This document shows positions 32,013 to 40,418 of a stretch of 45,754 nt of DNA, one piece after another. The notes beneath the pieces were generated by a model. That model searched no databases. It saw only the letters and a list, made by a program, of their open reading frames with translations, and was not told the DNA's origin. This DNA is from Pseudonocardiales bacterium. Its GTDB lineage: Bacteria > Actinomycetota > Actinomycetes > Mycobacteriales > Jatrophihabitantaceae. The stretch covers positions 1-45,754 of the forward strand of contig JAVEEN010000238.1 of the NCBI GenBank assembly GCA_030840445.1, given 5' to 3'. Within the stretch, counting starts at the first letter, position 1; each line of letters starts with the position of its first letter. The translations under genes and the position numbers were made by a program.

Positions 32013-34039
32013 CAGCCGACCTTCAATCCGAGGGAGTCGTCGAGAATTTGCTGCTCACGCCTACTGATACGGCCGTCCATACCGAGAAACTCCCATTCGA
32101 TGCACTGCTCGTCCCAGCCCTCGGTAACCACGTCCGTCTCGACGGCGGGCACCTGCGCGCCTCGGCGCCTGACCAATGCGGACAGCCCCGCGCCGATGTC
32201 AGAGGCAACACCGTTGGGCTGGCTGCCCAAGCCGATCCCCACCAGTCCGGGCAGCAGGGATGAGCCCCGGCTGAAGAGCGAGGACATCGTTCCCAGCGTG
32301 CTGAACAGGCCGAGCGCGAGCGCGCCGAAGAAGGCGCCGCTGACCATGCCGACCCCACCGGCCATCATCAGCAACAGCAACGGAAGGCTCTGGAAGAAGG
32401 AGAACTGGTCCGGCGCAACCTGGGTGGATAGTCCCGCCAACAATGCACCACCAACACCTGCGATACCAGCCGAGAGCGAGAACACGGCAAGCTTCACGGT
32501 CGTCAATCGCAGCCCGAGCATCGCGCACGCCGCGGGGCTCTCCCGCATCGCCAGCAGCACCCGACCGTGACGCGAACGGCGCAGCGCGACGATGCCGAAA
32601 CCGATCGCACAGAAGATCACGGCGAGAACCACCAGGTAAACCCGGTCATTGGAGACGTCCACGAACGGAACCTGCAGCCGCGCGGCGGGCAGGGTGCCGT
32701 TGCCGAACAGCGGGATGTGGTGGCCGAACACGGTCACCGAGGACAATCCGAAGACGAACGTGTCGCAGAATTCGGCCAGCGCCGCGGTCGCCAGCGCCAG
32801 GTAGAGCCCGCGAAGCCTGATCGCGGGTAACGCCGTGAGCGCGCCGACAGCAGCAGCAACAACGAAGGCGACCACCAGCCCCAGCGGGCTGCCCCCGCCA
32901 GTGGCATGGGCGTACACCACGGCGCCGATACCGGCGAAGGTCATCTGGCACAGCGAGATCTGGCCACCGTAGCCGAGCAGCGGCACCAGCGACAGGCCGA
33001 CGATGCCCAGCCCCAGGCCACTGCTCATCGAGAACAGCGGCTGGGTGGACAGCAATGGCGCCAGCGCACACGCAAGCCCGACCACCACCGCCGATCCGAT
33101 CAGCGCCATCTTGTAGGTGGGAACGGGGAACGATTCGCGGCCACGGCGCCCGGTGTGGCCCCGCAGCCGTTGATGAGGCAGTACCAGCAGGGCGACGAAC
33201 AGGACGAGGATCGGGATGGTGTCCGGAACGTGCTGCATCCATTGCACGGTCGATGTCGGTAGGTAACCGACCGCGTAGCTTTGCAGCAAGCCGATGATGG
33301 CCGCTCCCAGAAACGTCAGCGGCAGGCTGCGTAGCTTGCCGATCACGGCCGCGGCGTAAGCGTTGACCACCAACAACGTCAGCGGGACAACGGACAGCTG
33401 AATGTAGGGCGCGATCAGGATTCCGGCCAGAGATGCGAGCATCGAGCCGATCGCCCAACTGAACATCGAGGCCCGATCCGGTCGGCCGCCGTTCAGAAGT
33501 ACCAATGCGCGATCGTCCACGACGGCCCGCATGTCCAGCCCGATCCTGGTGCGATAGAGCAGAACCCGCAGGCCGACGGCACACAGCGCGCCGATCCCCA
33601 CCGTGATGAGCTGATCCCAGGTCACCGGCACGCCCAGGATATCTACCTTGTTTCCCTGATAAAAGGCGGCGAACGGCCGACTCAGGTTCGGATCCCAGAT
33701 CCAGGTCGCCGCCCCCACCAGCGCGACCAGTACACCGATGGTGACCGCCAGCTTGGTGGCCTCGGTCGCATCAGTCAGGTTGCGCATGAGCGCCTTCTCC
33801 AGGCCGCACCCGAAGATCGGTGAGAGGACGAAGACGACCAGCAACAGTGCGATCCAGGCCGGCCAACCCCAGCTGAACCGTAATTGCCAGTAGATGAAGG
33901 CACCGAACATCCCGATGGCACCGTGGGCCAGGTTGAACACACCGGAGGTCGTATAGGTGACCACAAGACCGCTCGCGGCGATGGCGTAGATGGACGCGGT
34001 CACCAGGCCGAAGATGGTGTAAGCGAGAAGGTCCTGCAC
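32012..34039 (-). CDS. Fused LivH-LivM branched-chain-type ABC permease
   Basis: This 675-residue protein joins both permease subunits. The LivH-like half (about 1-290) shows GLVTASIYAIAASGLVVTY and FNLAHGAIGMFGAF. The LivM-like half (about 310-610) shows LLGYGGQISLCQMTFAGIGA, RLRGLYLALATAALAEF and GVGGALLAG. There are about 18 membrane helices. A cytosolic tail of roughly 65 residues follows (RRRGAQVPAVETDV through DDSLGLKVG), longer than a typical LivM end. The GTG start at 34039 has AGGAGG nine bases upstream. A strong hairpin lies in the gap before it, downstream of the binding-protein gene. Confidence 0.92.
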   Translation of the reverse strand: MQDLLAYTIFGLVTASIYAIAASGLVVTYTTSGVFNLAHGAIGMFGAFIYWQLRFSWGWPAWIALLLVVFVLSPIFGCGLEKALMRNLTDATEATKLAVTIGVLVALVGAATWIWDPNLSRPFAAFYQGNKVDILGVPVTWDQLITVGIGALCAVGLRVLLYRTRIGLDMRAVVDDRALVLLNGGRPDRASMFSWAIGSMLASLAGILIAPYIQLSVVPLTLLVVNAYAAAVIGKLRSLPLTFLGAAIIGLLQSYAVGYLPTSTVQWMQHVPDTIPILVLFVALLVLPHQRLRGHTGRRGRESFPVPTYKMALIGSAVVVGLACALAPLLSTQPLFSMSSGLGLGIVGLSLVPLLGYGGQISLCQMTFAGIGAVVYAHATGGGSPLGLVVAFVVAAAVGALTALPAIRLRGLYLALATAALAEFCDTFVFGLSSVTVFGHHIPLFGNGTLPAARLQVPFVDVSNDRVYLVVLAVIFCAIGFGIVALRRSRHGRVLLAMRESPAACAMLGLRLTTVKLAVFSLSAGIAGVGGALLAGLSTQVAPDQFSFFQSLPLLLLMMAGGVGMVSGAFFGALALGLFSTLGTMSSLFSRGSSLLPGLVGIGLGSQPNGVASDIGAGLSALVRRRGAQVPAVETDVVTEGWDEQCIEWEFLGMDGRISRREQQILDDSLGLKVG

Positions 34040-34071
34040 GGTGGTCAACCTCCTGAGGGGCGAGACGTGCG

Positions 34072-34103
34072 GGTCCACGCCCTCACGGGTGAGGGCGTGG
34101 ACC
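34072..34103 (-). promoter_or_regulatory. Perfect 15-bp intercistronic hairpin
   Basis: The arms at 34072-34086 (GGTCCACGCCCTCAC) and 34089-34103 are fully complementary, with two bases between. The hairpin begins 15 bp after the binding-protein stop and 33 bp before the permease start. No T-run follows. It most likely protects the binding-protein mRNA or partly stops transcription, so less permease than binding protein is made. Confidence 0.8.
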
Positions 34104-34117
34104 GGGAGATCGGGCAG

Positions 34118-35458
34118 CTACGGCGTTACCGTCGGAGCGTTCTTAGCATTGCAGTCGTACTCGCCGAGCTTCGACGGGAACGCCTGGGTGAATCCCTTGG
34201 CGTCAGCCTTCATGATGATGAAGCACTGGCTGGCCGTGTTGGACGCGGGGTCGATCGGACCCTGTAGACCCCCGCCGGTCCATTGCTTCTGGGTGGCGAC
34301 ATAGGCGGAGATGCAGTTTCGGGTCACATTCGAACCGCACGACTTGACCGCCTCAGCGAACAGCAGCCAGGCCGAGAATGCCGTGGCCCCGAAGAAGGTC
34401 TTCTTCGCCTTCGGCGCGTAGGTCTGCAGCAGGTCCAGGTACTCCTTCACTGCCGGCACCTGAGCCGCTGCCTCGAACGGCGTGGTCGGGATGTAGGTGT
34501 AGTAGTTCTTCAGGTTCTTGCCGGCAAGCGCGATGGTCGCCTCGTCGTAGAGCTGCGACGGTGAGATCTGGATTTCGGGATACCAGCCGATCGTCGCCAT
34601 TGCCTGCTCGATGCCGGCCGTGGTGGGGGCGGTGTCGTTGAGGAAGAGGAACTTGACGCCCGCCTTCTTCATCGCCTGGACGTAGGGCGTCCAGTTCGAG
34701 GTCGTCTGGGTGTACGTGGCGGTGTAGACCACCTTGCCCCCGATACTGGTGATCGCCGAGTTGTAGGTGTGCTGTTCCCGATCACCTGCAGCACCGTTGG
34801 CGTAGAGCGAACCGACAGCGGCGGCCCATTCCGGGTGTTGGTCGAAGAAGAGGTGAAAACCACCGATGGTCTGCTGGTCGGCAGGAATCGGCGTCATCGG
34901 GTACATCAGCTTGGCATTGGCGGCCTTGGACCCTACGGTCGCCGCGGTGAAGTTCAGCAGACCGCAACCCTCCCAGGCAGAGACCCCGGTGTCGTCCAGA
35001 ATGCCCATACTTCCGACGAGCGCCACGTCGACCGGGCACGCTTGCTTGACCTGCGGCAGATAGTTGGTGTACGCGGAGTCGCGCTTGTCCAGCACCAGCT
35101 TGCGGCCGTTGATGCCGCCGGCAGCGTTGCACCATCCGACGAAGGCGTCCGCCCCGTCGAAGATCGGCTGCAGCAGCCCCGGAGCAACGGTCCAGCCCAC
35201 GTCGGCGATGGTGCCGACCTTGATCGAGGTGTCGGTGACGCCGACGTCCGTCGCCCCCTTTGCGGTACCAGCACCACATACCTCACCGAGCGTGCCGAAA
35301 CTGCCGGCGGCGTTGGCGGGTGCGCTGGTCTGAGCGGCAGGGCTGGTGGAGGCGCCCGAGCTGCCCGCTGCTGTGGGGGAGGTACTGTGACCGCCACAGG
35401 CGGCGAGCGTGAGAACCGAGATGGCGACGGCTGCCGTCAACTTTGTTTGCTTTCGCAT
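34118..35458 (-). CDS. Branched-chain-type ABC substrate-binding lipoprotein
   Basis: This 446-residue periplasmic-binding-protein-fold lipoprotein (type I, LivK/Leu-Ile-Val group) has signal MRKQTKLTAAVAISV, lipobox LAAC, and a long serine/alanine/proline linker before the folded part. The folded part shows VGVTDTSIKVGTIADVG, WCNAAGGINGRKL and VALVGSMGILDD, typical of this group. AAGGAG precedes the start. It is 137 bp behind the ring-cleavage lower-pathway genes in the same direction. Members of this family in such operons bind aromatic acids or other small organic acids; the ligand here cannot be named. Confidence 0.92.
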   Translation of the reverse strand: MRKQTKLTAAVAISVLTLAACGGHSTSPTAAGSSGASTSPAAQTSAPANAAGSFGTLGEVCGAGTAKGATDVGVTDTSIKVGTIADVGWTVAPGLLQPIFDGADAFVGWCNAAGGINGRKLVLDKRDSAYTNYLPQVKQACPVDVALVGSMGILDDTGVSAWEGCGLLNFTAATVGSKAANAKLMYPMTPIPADQQTIGGFHLFFDQHPEWAAAVGSLYANGAAGDREQHTYNSAITSIGGKVVYTATYTQTTSNWTPYVQAMKKAGVKFLFLNDTAPTTAGIEQAMATIGWYPEIQISPSQLYDEATIALAGKNLKNYYTYIPTTPFEAAAQVPAVKEYLDLLQTYAPKAKKTFFGATAFSAWLLFAEAVKSCGSNVTRNCISAYVATQKQWTGGGLQGPIDPASNTASQCFIIMKADAKGFTQAFPSKLGEYDCNAKNAPTVTP

Positions 35459-35594
35459 GGCGTAAACCCCTCTCCTTCGAAGTTGACTTATGTTCTAAGG
35501 ATGTTGGTGGCGTTACATCCGTGAGTCCCACTGGATGGCATTGCAGTTGATCTGATCTGCGCAGGTCCAGCACCGAAGCGGGCCGGAAACTCCC

Positions 35595-36371
35595 TTACCG
35601 GACCAATAGCCGGGTAATGCCAAGACCGCTGAAGCTCGCCGTCACGATGTCGCCGCGCGACACCGGCATCGACGCATGCAGGGACCCGGTCATCACGACG
35701 CTGCCGGCCCTGAGCACCAGCCCGAAATCGGACAGCCGATTGGCCAACCAGGCCGCGGCCTCGGCCGGATCACCCAGTGCGGCTGACCCGAAACCGCGGG
35801 CTCGCTCGACGTCGTTGATCTGCACGACCGCCTCAACGGCCTGCAGGTCCAGTCCGGCGATCGGCACCGGTTCGCCCACGACGTAGGCACCGGAGGACGC
35901 GTTGTCGGCGACCGTATCGATCAGGCTTAGCTGCCAGTCGGCAATCCGGCTGTCGATGATTTCCAGCGACGGCTGAGCGAACGCCGTCGCGGCTCGCACG
36001 TCTGCGGCTGTTACGCCACCTCCCAGATCTGCCCCGAGCACTAGGGCGATCTCGGCCTCGATCCTCGGCTGGAGAAATGAGTCCAGCCGCATCACGCCGT
36101 CGCCGATGAGCATGTCGTCGGTCAGAGCGCCGAAATCCGGCTCTGCGACGCCCATCTGTTCCTGCATCGCCACGGAGGTGAGACCGACCTTGTAGCCGAG
36201 GATGGTTCGTCCGGAACTGAGCGCGAGTTCACGGTTGTGCGACTGGATCTGCCACGCGTCGGCGACCTCCAGTTGCGGAAACCGCCGGGTTAGCGGCTCG
36301 ATCGGGATCCGGCTGGCAGCGGCCTGCCGTAACAGCGCGGCGGCCTCGACCAAGGTTTGGGCCTCGATCAC
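35595..36371 (-). CDS. mhpD: 2-oxopent-4-enoate hydratase / 4-oxalocrotonate decarboxylase family
   Basis: This 258-residue enzyme of the MhpD/DmpE/DmpH family shows GYKVGLTS, a metal site around [22 protein letters not shown] and a late [12 protein letters not shown]. In meta-cleavage pathways these enzymes hydrate 2-hydroxypenta-2,4-dienoate to 4-hydroxy-2-oxovalerate, or decarboxylate 4-oxalocrotonate. The neighbouring aldolase and acetaldehyde dehydrogenase make the hydratase role more likely, but the two functions are hard to separate by sequence. The GTG start overlaps the aldolase stop as GTGA. A longer in-frame extension to 36935 is a shadow of the aldolase. Confidence 0.88.
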   Translation of the reverse strand: MIEAQTLVEAAALLRQAAASRIPIEPLTRRFPQLEVADAWQIQSHNRELALSSGRTILGYKVGLTSVAMQEQMGVAEPDFGALTDDMLIGDGVMRLDSFLQPRIEAEIALVLGADLGGGVTAADVRAATAFAQPSLEIIDSRIADWQLSLIDTVADNASSGAYVVGEPVPIAGLDLQAVEAVVQINDVERARGFGSAALGDPAEAAAWLANRLSDFGLVLRAGSVVMTGSLHASMPVSRGDIVTASFSGLGITRLLVR

Positions 36372-37420
36372 GGCGCCGCGACATGGTCGATGCCCGTTGG
36401 CCGTTCGGCCGCAATCTCCATCGCGATGTCGATCAGGAGGTCCTCCTGTCCGCCCACGAGCTGACGCTGGCCGGCACGCAACAGGATCTCCGGACCCGGA
36501 ACCCCGTACCGTTCGGCGGCCCGGTTGGCGTGCCGGAGAAAGCTCGAATAAACCCCGGCGTAACCCATCAGCAGCGACATCCGGTCTACCACCGGCTCGC
36601 TCTCCATCACCGGCCGAACGACGTCCTCCGCCGCATCGATCAGCGCGAAGACGTCGATACCGGTGCGGATGCCCAGACGCTCGCATACGGCGGCGAGCAC
36701 CTCGGTGGGGGTATTGCCGGCTCCGGCACCGAAAGCCCTGGTGCACCCGTCGATCTGCAATGCGCCGGCCCGGATCGCGAGCAGCGAATTGGCCACCGCC
36801 AATGAGAGGTTCTGGTGACCGTGGAACCCCACCTGTGCGTCGTCGCCGAGGATGTCGCAGAGTGCGGCGACCCGGTCGCTCACCTGCTCCATCACCAGGG
36901 CTCCGGCGGAATCGACCACATAGACACACTGACATCCCGCGTCGGCCATGATGCGACCTTGCCGTGCCAACGCCTCGGGCGCAACCGAGTGCGCCATCAT
37001 CAGAAACCCGACCGTCTCCAGACCCAGCTCCCTGGCGATGCCGAAGTGCTGCGCTGAGATGTCTGCTTCCGTCGAATGGGTCGCGACCCGCATGACCGAG
37101 ACGCCCAGATCCCGAGCGGCCCGGATGTCATCGACGGTACCGACACCCGGTAGCACCAGGCAGGCGATCTTGGACGAAGGCGCATGCTCGACCGCCAGCT
37201 TGATGAGCTTGCGCTCCGGCACCTTGCTGAAGCCATAGTTGAAGGACGAGCCACCCAGCCCGTCGCCGTGAGCCACTTCAAGAACCGGGACGCGCGCGGA
37301 GTCCAGCGCGGTGACCATGTCCCGAATGGCAGTCTCGTCGAACTGATGGGCAACGGCATGCGAGCCGTCACGCATACAGCTGTCGGTGATGCGGATGTCT
37401 AGATCTTCGGAATAGGGCAC
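36368..37420 (-). CDS. mhpE: 4-hydroxy-2-oxovalerate aldolase
   Basis: This 350-residue aldolase has the DmpG/MhpE TIM barrel. R17, D18 and H21 lie in [14 protein letters not shown]200 and H202 are in [16 protein letters not shown]18, H200 and H202 match the metal ligands of the family, and R17 and H21 match its catalytic residues. It cleaves 4-hydroxy-2-oxovalerate to pyruvate and acetaldehyde. The C-terminal domain needed for contact with the dehydrogenase partner is present ([20 protein letters not shown]). The start is GTG. The preceding gene encodes the partner, so channeling of acetaldehyde is expected. Confidence 0.95.
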   Translation of the reverse strand: MPYSEDLDIRITDSCMRDGSHAVAHQFDETAIRDMVTALDSARVPVLEVAHGDGLGGSSFNYGFSKVPERKLIKLAVEHAPSSKIACLVLPGVGTVDDIRAARDLGVSVMRVATHSTEADISAQHFGIARELGLETVGFLMMAHSVAPEALARQGRIMADAGCQCVYVVDSAGALVMEQVSDRVAALCDILGDDAQVGFHGHQNLSLAVANSLLAIRAGALQIDGCTRAFGAGAGNTPTEVLAAVCERLGIRTGIDVFALIDAAEDVVRPVMESEPVVDRMSLLMGYAGVYSSFLRHANRAAERYGVPGPEILLRAGQRQLVGGQEDLLIDIAMEIAAERPTGIDHVAAP

Positions 37421-37482
37421 GCCCAGTGGTCCCTTCTGAGAGTCACCGGAAGCGGTGAGGTGATATCGGTTGATAAGCGCTT

Positions 37483-38361
37483 TCAGACCGTCGAGATCAT
37501 CGCGGCACGCGCGATCTCCTCGCCCACCCTGGTCGCCGCGGCGGTCATGATGTCGAGATTTCCCGCGTACGGAGGGAAATAGTCTCCGGCCCCCTCGACC
37601 TCGACGAAGATCGCCACCCGACCGGCGTCGAATTGTGGATCGGCAGTCAGCCGATACCCAGGGACGTAGGCCTGGACCGCCGCCTCCATCCGCCGCACCG
37701 ACGCGACGATCGCGTTCTCGTCGCTGCCATGCGGGATCGCGGCGAAGATGGTGTCGCGCATGATCACGGGCGGGCTTGCAGGATTGAGCACGATGATCGC
37801 CTTGCCGACCTCGGCCCCACCCACCTTCGCCACCGCCCCGGCCGTGGTTCGGGTGAACTCGTCGACGTTGGCGCGGGTCCCCGGGCCGGCGGCGAGCGAG
37901 GCAACCGACGCCACGATCTCGGCATAGCGCACTGGGACCACCCTGGAAACGGCGGCGACCATCGGGATCGTCGCCTGACCGCCACAGGTCACCATGTTCA
38001 GGTTGTTCAAGCCGATGTGTTCGGTGAGGTTCACCGTCGGCACCACGTACGGGCCGATGGCTGCGGGCGTCAGATCTACGACCTTCAAACCATGTTCGGC
38101 GTAGCGGGGTGCGTTCACCACGTGGGCATAGGCCGACGTCGCCTCGAAGACGATGTCGGGCAGTTCAGACCGTGCCAGCAGCCAGTCCACTCCGCCGGCC
38201 GAGACCTCGAGTCCAAGGCCGGCGGCTCGGCGTAGACCGTCGCTGTCCGGGTCGACACCGACCATGTAGCGCGGGCTGATCACGTCCGAGCGGAGGAGTT
38301 TGAACAGCAGGTCGGTGGCGATGTTTCCGGAGCCAACAATCGCGGCGGTCAGCGATGGCAC
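37483..38361 (-). CDS. mhpF: Acylating acetaldehyde dehydrogenase
   Basis: This 292-residue enzyme of the MhpF/DmpF family has NAD loop GSGNIATDL (residues 11-19), catalytic C126 in [10 protein letters not shown], and DTIFAAIP near the C-terminal region. It turns acetaldehyde, NAD and CoA into acetyl-CoA. I chose GTG at 38361 with GGGAG close upstream; the in-frame extension to 38463 has no family likeness. It is first in the leftward operon and divergent from the IclR regulator gene, which is its likely regulator. Confidence 0.95.
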   Translation of the reverse strand: MPSLTAAIVGSGNIATDLLFKLLRSDVISPRYMVGVDPDSDGLRRAAGLGLEVSAGGVDWLLARSELPDIVFEATSAYAHVVNAPRYAEHGLKVVDLTPAAIGPYVVPTVNLTEHIGLNNLNMVTCGGQATIPMVAAVSRVVPVRYAEIVASVASLAAGPGTRANVDEFTRTTAGAVAKVGGAEVGKAIIVLNPASPPVIMRDTIFAAIPHGSDENAIVASVRRMEAAVQAYVPGYRLTADPQFDAGRVAIFVEVEGAGDYFPPYAGNLDIMTAAATRVGEEIARAAMISTV

Positions 38362-38605
38362 ATGGTCTCCCGCGTTAAGGCTGTACCGGTACCTGACCAC
38401 CCGGTGGCCGCCGCACAGCATCAATGGATTGCAACGTGGCAGATTGTGTCCACAGCGACCCATGCCTGCTGCTCGTGCGTGCCGTCCAGCGGGATCATTC
38501 TGTAGTTGGCGTCGGTGCGAAGATTGGAGCCTCGGCCGTGCCTGTCATCGGCGACGACACGCCAGCGTTACGAGAAGGTAACAAGGTCGCAAGATTGGCC
38601 TCGGG
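38362..38605. promoter_or_regulatory. Divergent control region, dehydrogenase and IclR genes
   Basis: This 244-bp gap has no gene. It holds a perfect palindrome GTACCGGTAC (38383-38392), near the dehydrogenase start, and GTTACGAGAAGGTAAC (38567-38582), 23 bp before the IclR start. It also has a direct repeat: AAGATTGGAGCCTCGG near 38520 and AAGATTGGCCTCGG near 38591. IclR operators are often 14-15-bp palindromes with short arms, so the second palindrome is the better candidate. Confidence 0.5.
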
Positions 38606-39412
38606 GTGACCTATGCTTCGCTCGTGTCGCAGCCCCAGCGGGAAACGCCCCAGGATTCGGTACTCCAGCGCGCAAACCTGTTGCTCGGCGCCTTCGGGCC
38701 ACGACACCGGTACCTGACTCTGTCCTCGATCGTGATGCGAACCGGACTCCCGAAGTCGACCGTGCATCGGACGGCCCAGCAGATGACCGAACTGGGCTGG
38801 ATGGTCTACGAGGAAGGCAAATACTCCCTCGGGACTCGCATCTTCGAACTCGCCGGCCACAGTTCCATGCGCCACGAGCTGCGCGAGGCAGCGATACCGT
38901 TCATGGAAGACCTCTACGAGGCAACCCACATCAACGTGCATCTCGGCGTGCGCCGTGATCTCGAGGTCCTGTACGTCGAGAAGATCAGCGGACACGACAA
39001 GATCACCGAGCTGTCCCAGGTCGGCGGCCGAATGCCCTTGTATTGCACAGGAATCGGCAAGACATTGCTTGCCTTCTCGCCCGAGACAGTGACTGCGGAC
39101 GTAATCGCCAACGGGCTGACGCCACGCACCCAGGCCACCATCACGTCACCGGCCAGGTTGCGACGCGAGCTGCAGACGATCGCCGCCAACGGCGTAGCCT
39201 TCGACCGCGAGGAGGCCAGCATAGGAATCTGCTGCGTGGCCGCCCCGGTATACGGCGTCGGCCGCCAGGTGGTCGCGGCCATCTCGGTCACCGGTCGGGT
39301 CCAGCGCAATCGGCTCGACCGGCTTGCGCCGGCGGTCATGGCTGCTGCGCTCGGTGCTTCTCGCACCTTGCTCGGTGTGAACCGGCCAGTAGGCAATCGC
39401 CGGACGAGCTGA
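38606..39412 (+). CDS. IclR-family transcription regulator
   Basis: This 268-residue regulator has an N-terminal winged helix (YLTLSSIVMRTGLPKSTVHR, then LGWMVYEEGKYSLGTRIFEL) and a C-terminal effector-binding domain with MPLYCTGIGKTLLAF and ASIGICCVAAPVYG. The family commonly controls aromatic-acid breakdown. The start is GTG at 38606, and a GTG 18 bases downstream is possible. It is divergent from the lower meta-cleavage/transport operon and convergent with the NTF2/VOC operon, so it could control both. Confidence 0.93.
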   Translation: MTYASLVSQPQRETPQDSVLQRANLLLGAFGPRHRYLTLSSIVMRTGLPKSTVHRTAQQMTELGWMVYEEGKYSLGTRIFELAGHSSMRHELREAAIPFMEDLYEATHINVHLGVRRDLEVLYVEKISGHDKITELSQVGGRMPLYCTGIGKTLLAFSPETVTADVIANGLTPRTQATITSPARLRRELQTIAANGVAFDREEASIGICCVAAPVYGVGRQVVAAISVTGRVQRNRLDRLAPAVMAAALGASRTLLGVNRPVGNRRTS

Positions 39413-39428
39413 GAGCGCTCATCCGGCG
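39398..39428. terminator. Bidirectional hairpin terminator between convergent genes
   Basis: CGCCGGACGAGC (39398-39409) pairs with GCTCATCCGGCG (39417-39428) over 12 bp with one mismatch (a wobble on one strand), loop TGAGAGC. It overlaps the stop codon of the IclR gene and is 24 bp from the end of the convergent NTF2-like gene, so it can serve both. Confidence 0.7.
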
Positions 39429-39451
39429 ACTCCGGTTAAGGAACGTGCCGG

Positions 39452-39925
39452 CTACGGCATCGGGGGTAGTGCTTCCATGTCGACTATCCGCTCGCTGAAC
39501 AGCCACCGGCCCTCATGCCGGACCAAGGTGTCGAGGTAGCGGCCGAATACCAGCACAATGGGACCGGCTTCTTTTTCGTGCAGCATGGTGAAATAGGTCC
39601 GTGCGGTCGCCCGGTCCTGCTCCAGGTCGATCGCCGGCGTGGACAGGAAGTGCTTGTGATACACCGCTGGAGCCGAGGTGTGGGTCGCGGCGAATGCGGT
39701 TAGCTGCTCGGTACCGGTGTGGCTGAACATCGGCTCGCCGCGACGCCGGACGTCGAAGAATCCGTCCGAGGTGAAGGTAGCCGCCCAGCCATTGTTGTCG
39801 CCGTAGTCCAGGCTCTCGGAGTAGCGCTGCATGGTGGCGACAATGGCTCGCTCGTCCTCGAGCCGGCCCAACCGCTCACGCAGCTCAGCCAGTTCACTGG
39901 CGGCATCGATAACGTCGCTGGTCAT
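39452..39925 (-). CDS. NTF2-like / SnoaL-type protein
   Basis: This 157-residue cytosolic protein has the small cone-shaped NTF2 fold: helix ERAIVATMQRYSESLDYGD, NNGWAATFTSDGFFDVRRRG, then a beta-sheet with ARTYFTMLHEKEAGP and RYLDTLVRHEGRWLFSERIVD. Members include scytalone dehydratase, steroid isomerase, SnoaL cyclase and dioxygenase small subunits. The YxxxxD-type residues after the first helix are present, so it may be an enzyme for dehydration or isomerisation. It overlaps the VOC gene by ATGA. Confidence 0.87.
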   Translation of the reverse strand: MTSDVIDAASELAELRERLGRLEDERAIVATMQRYSESLDYGDNNGWAATFTSDGFFDVRRRGEPMFSHTGTEQLTAFAATHTSAPAVYHKHFLSTPAIDLEQDRATARTYFTMLHEKEAGPIVLVFGRYLDTLVRHEGRWLFSERIVDMEALPPMP

Positions 39926-40335
39926 GCCGACATGAGCCCTGCGACATCGAGTAGTTCGATCCGATTACCTTCGGGATCCTCGACGAACGCGAACTTCGCG
40001 CCGGGCTGGAATTCGGTGACCGGGATAGCGATGACACAGCCATAGGCCTCGCACTCGGCGACCAGCTCGTCCAGGTTCGAGACGAACAGGCTCAGATAGC
40101 GCAGGCCGGTGGCCGGGATATCGCCGGCGGGATTCGCCTCAGCCGGGGTGGGCACCTGTTCCAGCAGCTTGACGACCGAGCCGCCAGCGGCAAAGCGCCA
40201 CATGTGGGTACCCGGAAACTCCAGGTCCCCGAGGTAGGGCAGTCCGAGCACATCCCGGTAAAAGGCAAGGGACTTCTCTGCGTCGCGAACCACGATGCCG
40301 ATCTCGATCGCATCGTTGTTGATTACAGCCACCAT
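39922..40335 (-). CDS. VOC-family protein (glyoxalase/dioxygenase-like)
   Basis: This 137-residue protein has one vicinal-oxygen-chelate module: IEIGIVVRDAEKSLAFYRDVLG, then GLRYLSLFVSNLDELVAE, FVEDPEGNRIELLDV. A glutamate in RIELLD is in the usual metal-ligand position. Too short to be a two-domain extradiol dioxygenase; it may be an isomerase or a lactoylglutathione-lyase-like enzyme. It overlaps the NTF2-like gene. A hairpin separates it from the aldo/keto reductase upstream, so its dosage may differ from the rest of the operon. Confidence 0.9.
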   Translation of the reverse strand: MVAVINNDAIEIGIVVRDAEKSLAFYRDVLGLPYLGDLEFPGTHMWRFAAGGSVVKLLEQVPTPAEANPAGDIPATGLRYLSLFVSNLDELVAECEAYGCVIAIPVTEFQPGAKFAFVEDPEGNRIELLDVAGLMSA

Positions 40336-40392
40336 GGCTTCTCCAATCGTCCTGGCCGAGTCTGGCGCCCGGCGCCATGCTGTAGAAGGCCT

Positions 40393-40411
40393 GGTCCCGA
40401 AGAGCGGGACC
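40393..40411 (-). terminator. Hairpin between aldo/keto reductase and VOC genes
   Basis: GGTCCCG (40393-40399) and CGGGACC (40405-40411) form a perfect 7-bp stem with an AAGAG loop, 7 bases after the reductase stop and 57 before the VOC start. It is a weak terminator or attenuator. Confidence 0.45.
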
Positions 40412-40418
40412 CCTGAGG

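Noticed and set aside
36372-36935. N-terminal extension of the hydratase gene
   Set aside because: It is an alternative frame of the aldolase, with arginine-rich low-complexity sequence; the GTGA overlap gives the normal family length.
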